This document shows, one piece after another, positions 61,692 through 64,000 of a stretch of DNA of 64,000 nucleotides. Below the pieces are notes generated by a model, which was given only the letters and a program-made list of their open reading frames with translations, was not told the DNA's origin and did no database searches. Positions within the stretch are counted from its first letter, which is position 1. Every line of letters begins with the position of its first letter. This stretch comes from Lutimonas vermicola. Its GTDB lineage: Bacteria > Bacteroidota > Bacteroidia > Flavobacteriales > Flavobacteriaceae. The DNA lies in the NCBI RefSeq assembly GCF_038433205.1, contig NZ_JBCDNA010000001.1, positions 186,001 to 250,000 of the forward strand. Reading direction: 5' to 3'. A program made the translations under genes and the position numbers.

Positions 61692-63008
61692 ATGTCAATA
61701 TTTAAAATTGAAGGTGGACATCGTCTCAAAGGTGAAATTGTCCCACAAGGTGCAAAGAATGAAGCACTTCAAATTATTTGCGCAACACTTTTAACAGCTT
61801 CTGAAGTTACAATACACAATATTCCCGACATTAGAGATGTAAACAAGTTGATTTTTATACTGGGTGAACTGGGGGTGAAAATCAAAAAACTGGATACCAA
61901 CTCTTACAGTTTCCAGGCAGATGACATCAACCTGGAATATCTGGAATCTCTGCAATTTAAAAAAGATGGAAGTTCTCTTCGTGGCTCCATTATGATCGTA
62001 GGGCCCTTATTAACCAGATTTGGAAAAGGTTATATTCCAAGACCTGGTGGCGACAAGATCGGACGAAGAAGACTTGATACACATTTTGAAGGATTTATTA
62101 AACTGGGAGCCAAATTCAGATACAACAAGGAGGAGTCTTTTTATGGCGTTGAAGCTGATGAATTGCATGGAACAGAGATGTTACTTGATGAAGCGTCGGT
62201 AACTGGTACGGCAAATATTTTGATGGCTGCTGTGCTTGCAAAAGGAGAAACCATAGTCTACAATGCCGCTTGTGAACCTTATATACAGCAACTTTGCAAA
62301 ATGCTGGTAAGTATGGGAGCGGTTATCGACGGAATTGGGTCGAACAGATTGATCATTCAGGGAGTTTCAAACCTCGGTGGATGCATACATCGTGTGTTGC
62401 CGGATATGATCGAGATTGGCAGCTGGATTGGAGTGGCAGCCATGACCAGATCTGCATTGACAATTAAAAACGTGAGCTGGAAAGATCTTGGTCTTATCCC
62501 AAATGTATTTAGAAAGTTGGGTATTGAACTTCAGCAAATCGATGATGATATTTATATTCCATCTCAGGAAAGTTATGAGATTCAGGGTTATATGGATGGA
62601 TCCATTTTAACGGTGTCGGATGCGCCATGGCCGGGATTTACCCCTGATCTCCTGAGTATTGTATTGGTCGTTGCTACACAGGCAAAGGGCAGTGTTTTGA
62701 TCCATCAAAAAATGTTTGAAAGCAGGTTGTTCTTTGTTGATAAACTCATAGATATGGGTGCCAAAGTAATTTTATGCGATCCACACAGGGCAACAGTCAT
62801 CGGGATGAATCACGAGTCAAGTTTAAAAGCTACCACCATGAGTTCCCCCGATATAAGGGCTGGAATTTCTTTGCTTATTGCAGCCTTATCTGCAAAAGGA
62901 ACAAGTACGATTCATAATATTGATCAAATTGATCGTGGATATGAGAATATAGATGAGCGTTTGCGCTCGATAGGAGCCAGGATAGAAAGAATCGAAAGTA
63001 CCTTCTAA
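61692..63008 (+). CDS. murA: UDP-N-acetylglucosamine 1-carboxyvinyltransferase
   Basis: 438 residues, MurA/EPSP fold, first committed step of peptidoglycan synthesis. Family blocks: GAKNEALQIICATLL, RGSIMIVGPLL, and the active loop PGGDKIGRRRLDTH. The loop residue that is Cys115 in E. coli and is alkylated by fosfomycin is Asp121 here. The catalytic lysine near the start (GAKNEAL) is kept. Cotranscribed with DUF4290. Confidence 0.96.
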   Translation: MSIFKIEGGHRLKGEIVPQGAKNEALQIICATLLTASEVTIHNIPDIRDVNKLIFILGELGVKIKKLDTNSYSFQADDINLEYLESLQFKKDGSSLRGSIMIVGPLLTRFGKGYIPRPGGDKIGRRRLDTHFEGFIKLGAKFRYNKEESFYGVEADELHGTEMLLDEASVTGTANILMAAVLAKGETIVYNAACEPYIQQLCKMLVSMGAVIDGIGSNRLIIQGVSNLGGCIHRVLPDMIEIGSWIGVAAMTRSALTIKNVSWKDLGLIPNVFRKLGIELQQIDDDIYIPSQESYEIQGYMDGSILTVSDAPWPGFTPDLLSIVLVVATQAKGSVLIHQKMFESRLFFVDKLIDMGAKVILCDPHRATVIGMNHESSLKATTMSSPDIRAGISLLIAALSAKGTSTIHNIDQIDRGYENIDERLRSIGARIERIESTF

Positions 63009-63110
63009 AGAATCTCAAAACTTAAGTTTAATTTTGTGACAATATGACACAATAACGGACTTGGCAGGTAATTTGCTTAGCTAGGTGTAATAGCTTTAAA
63101 TTGAACAGAC

Positions 63111-63677
63111 ATGAGTGACCAAGAACATAAAGATAAAGAAATGGAAAATGATACACCCAAACAGGAAGTGGAAAACGGAACTGAAAATATAAATGATTCA
63201 CAAAATATTGAAAATGAAATAATTGAATCGGAGGTTGATGTACTTAAAGATGAGTTAGGAAAGGAAAAGAATAATTTTTTAAGGTTATTTGCCGAATTTG
63301 AAAACTATAAAAAAAGGACATCTAAAGAAAGAATTGAATTGTTCAGTACTGCAAATAAGGAACTTATGACAGTCTTATTACCAATTTTGGATGATTTTGA
63401 AAGAGGATTAAAAGAGGTTGAAAAATCTTCTGATAATGTATTGCTGGAAGGTGTTCGACTGATCTACAACAAATTGAAAAATACCCTGAGTCAAAAAGGC
63501 CTTAAAGTAATGGATGTAAAGCAAGGAGATACCTTTGATGCTGAGATCCATGAAGCCATTTCTCAGATTCCGGCCCCTTCAAAAAAATTAAAGGGCAAGA
63601 TTATAGATACAGTGGAGCAGGGATACAAACTTGGAGACACTATTATTCGTTACCCAAAAGTAGTCCTGGGTAATTAA
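63111..63677 (+). CDS. grpE: nucleotide exchange factor GrpE
   Basis: 188 residues: an acidic N-terminal tail (1-55), long helix (about 60-105; FLRLFAEFENYKKRTSKER), four-helix dimer part and beta head (EAISQIPAP, VEQGYKLGDTIIRYPKVVL). It releases ADP from DnaK. dnaJ follows 27 bases later; no heat-shock operator was recognised before grpE. Confidence 0.96.
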   Translation: MSDQEHKDKEMENDTPKQEVENGTENINDSQNIENEIIESEVDVLKDELGKEKNNFLRLFAEFENYKKRTSKERIELFSTANKELMTVLLPILDDFERGLKEVEKSSDNVLLEGVRLIYNKLKNTLSQKGLKVMDVKQGDTFDAEIHEAISQIPAPSKKLKGKIIDTVEQGYKLGDTIIRYPKVVLGN

Positions 63678-63704
63678 CAAATCAACATTTTAAAAAAGAT
63701 TAAC

Positions 63705-64000
63705 TTGAAACAAGATTATTACGACATACTGGGTGTAAGTAAGAACGCTGCGGCCAATGAAATAAAGAAAGCATATCGTAAAAAAGCGGTACAGAATCAT
63801 CCTGATAAAAATCCCGGGGATAAGGAAGCAGAAGAAAGATTCAAGCAAGCTGCCGAAGCTTATGAGATTTTGAGCAATGCTGACAAAAAGGCTAAATATG
63901 ATCAATACGGTCATGCAGCTTTTGAAAACGGTGGAGCCGGTGGCGGATTTGGAGGCATGAATATGGATGATATCTTCAGTCAGTTTGGCGACATTTTTGG
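63705..64000 (+). CDS. dnaJ: chaperone DnaJ, 5' part only
   Basis: The window ends after about 98 codons. The J domain is complete (DYYDILGVSKNA, HPD in NHPDKNPG, QAAEAYEILS), followed by the start of the Gly/Phe region (GGAGGGFGGMNMDDIF). The start is TTG at 63705 (read as MKQDYYDILG): no ATG or GTG occurs in frame between the GrpE stop and the J domain. DnaJ stimulates DnaK ATPase. Confidence 0.95.
   Translation, partial: MKQDYYDILGVSKNAAANEIKKAYRKKAVQNHPDKNPGDKEAEERFKQAAEAYEILSNADKKAKYDQYGHAAFENGGAGGGFGGMNMDDIFSQFGDIF

Overview
The window reads as chromosomal DNA of a Bacteroidota bacterium, most likely a marine Flavobacteriaceae-type organism. It is AT-rich. Recognisable promoters carry the Bacteroidota -7 box TAnnTTTG rather than an E. 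coli -10 box. The core gene blocks are flavobacterial in content and order: bamD / omega-like subunit / coaBC / DUF4835 / recN, then DUF4290 / murA / grpE / dnaJ. No rRNA, tRNA, CRISPR array, insertion sequence or phage was found.

Layout. 1-3611 (minus): an FG-GAP lipoprotein cut by the window edge and a membrane-anchored pentaheme cytochrome with TPRs. 4209-14884: a sensory and stress island with a CheB-CheR-PAS fusion, two PAS histidine kinases, a response regulator carrying a CRP/FNR-type DNA-binding half, a triple-BON protein, a hypothetical stress-type protein and Hsp20. 15012-19450 (minus): a TolC/HlyD/ABC exporter operon whose ATPase has lost key motifs, with a large AT-rich inverted repeat at its promoter. 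19835-26612 (plus): a broken YceI gene, then a tightly coupled cluster of flavoprotein, methyltransferase, type III polyketide synthase, enoyl-reductase-like SDR, FabZ-like dehydratase, FabF-like ketosynthase, ACP and phosphopantetheinyl transferase. This looks like a dedicated acyl-chain supply feeding a type III PKS to make a phenolic or pyrone lipid. 26808-33198: a Tat-exported oxidoreductase, an Mla-type lipid transport operon, a patatin, a metallophosphoesterase and a CDP-alcohol phosphotransferase. 33322-46092: transport and housekeeping genes (SulP, udk, ftsB-like, CPA antiporter, cutC, split 5'-nucleotidase, dapA, ferritin). 46225-64000: cell envelope, fatty acid, repair and chaperone genes.

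Main new signal. Six intergenic sites have the form TGAY-N4-RTCA, the FNR/CRP dyad layout. Each is followed, at exactly the same distance (36.5 bases from dyad centre to the outer edge of the -7 box), by a full or one-mismatch TAnnTTTG element. This is class II activator geometry. Four lie in the stress island beside the REC-cNMP-HTH regulator, in front of BON, Hsp20, the 10114-10614 gene, and a stretch with no convincing protein that ends in a strong terminator (a candidate small RNA at about 9956-10090). Two more, with TGAT half-sites, precede the Mla operon and a WG-repeat gene. I read this as a local regulon, possibly with a FnrS-like sRNA.

Other points: MurA has Asp in place of the fosfomycin-target Cys; the CheB domain has Glu where catalytic Asp is usual; a free-standing domain like the methylmalonyl-CoA mutase B12 domain lacks the cobalamin ligand motif; dnaJ appears to start with TTG.
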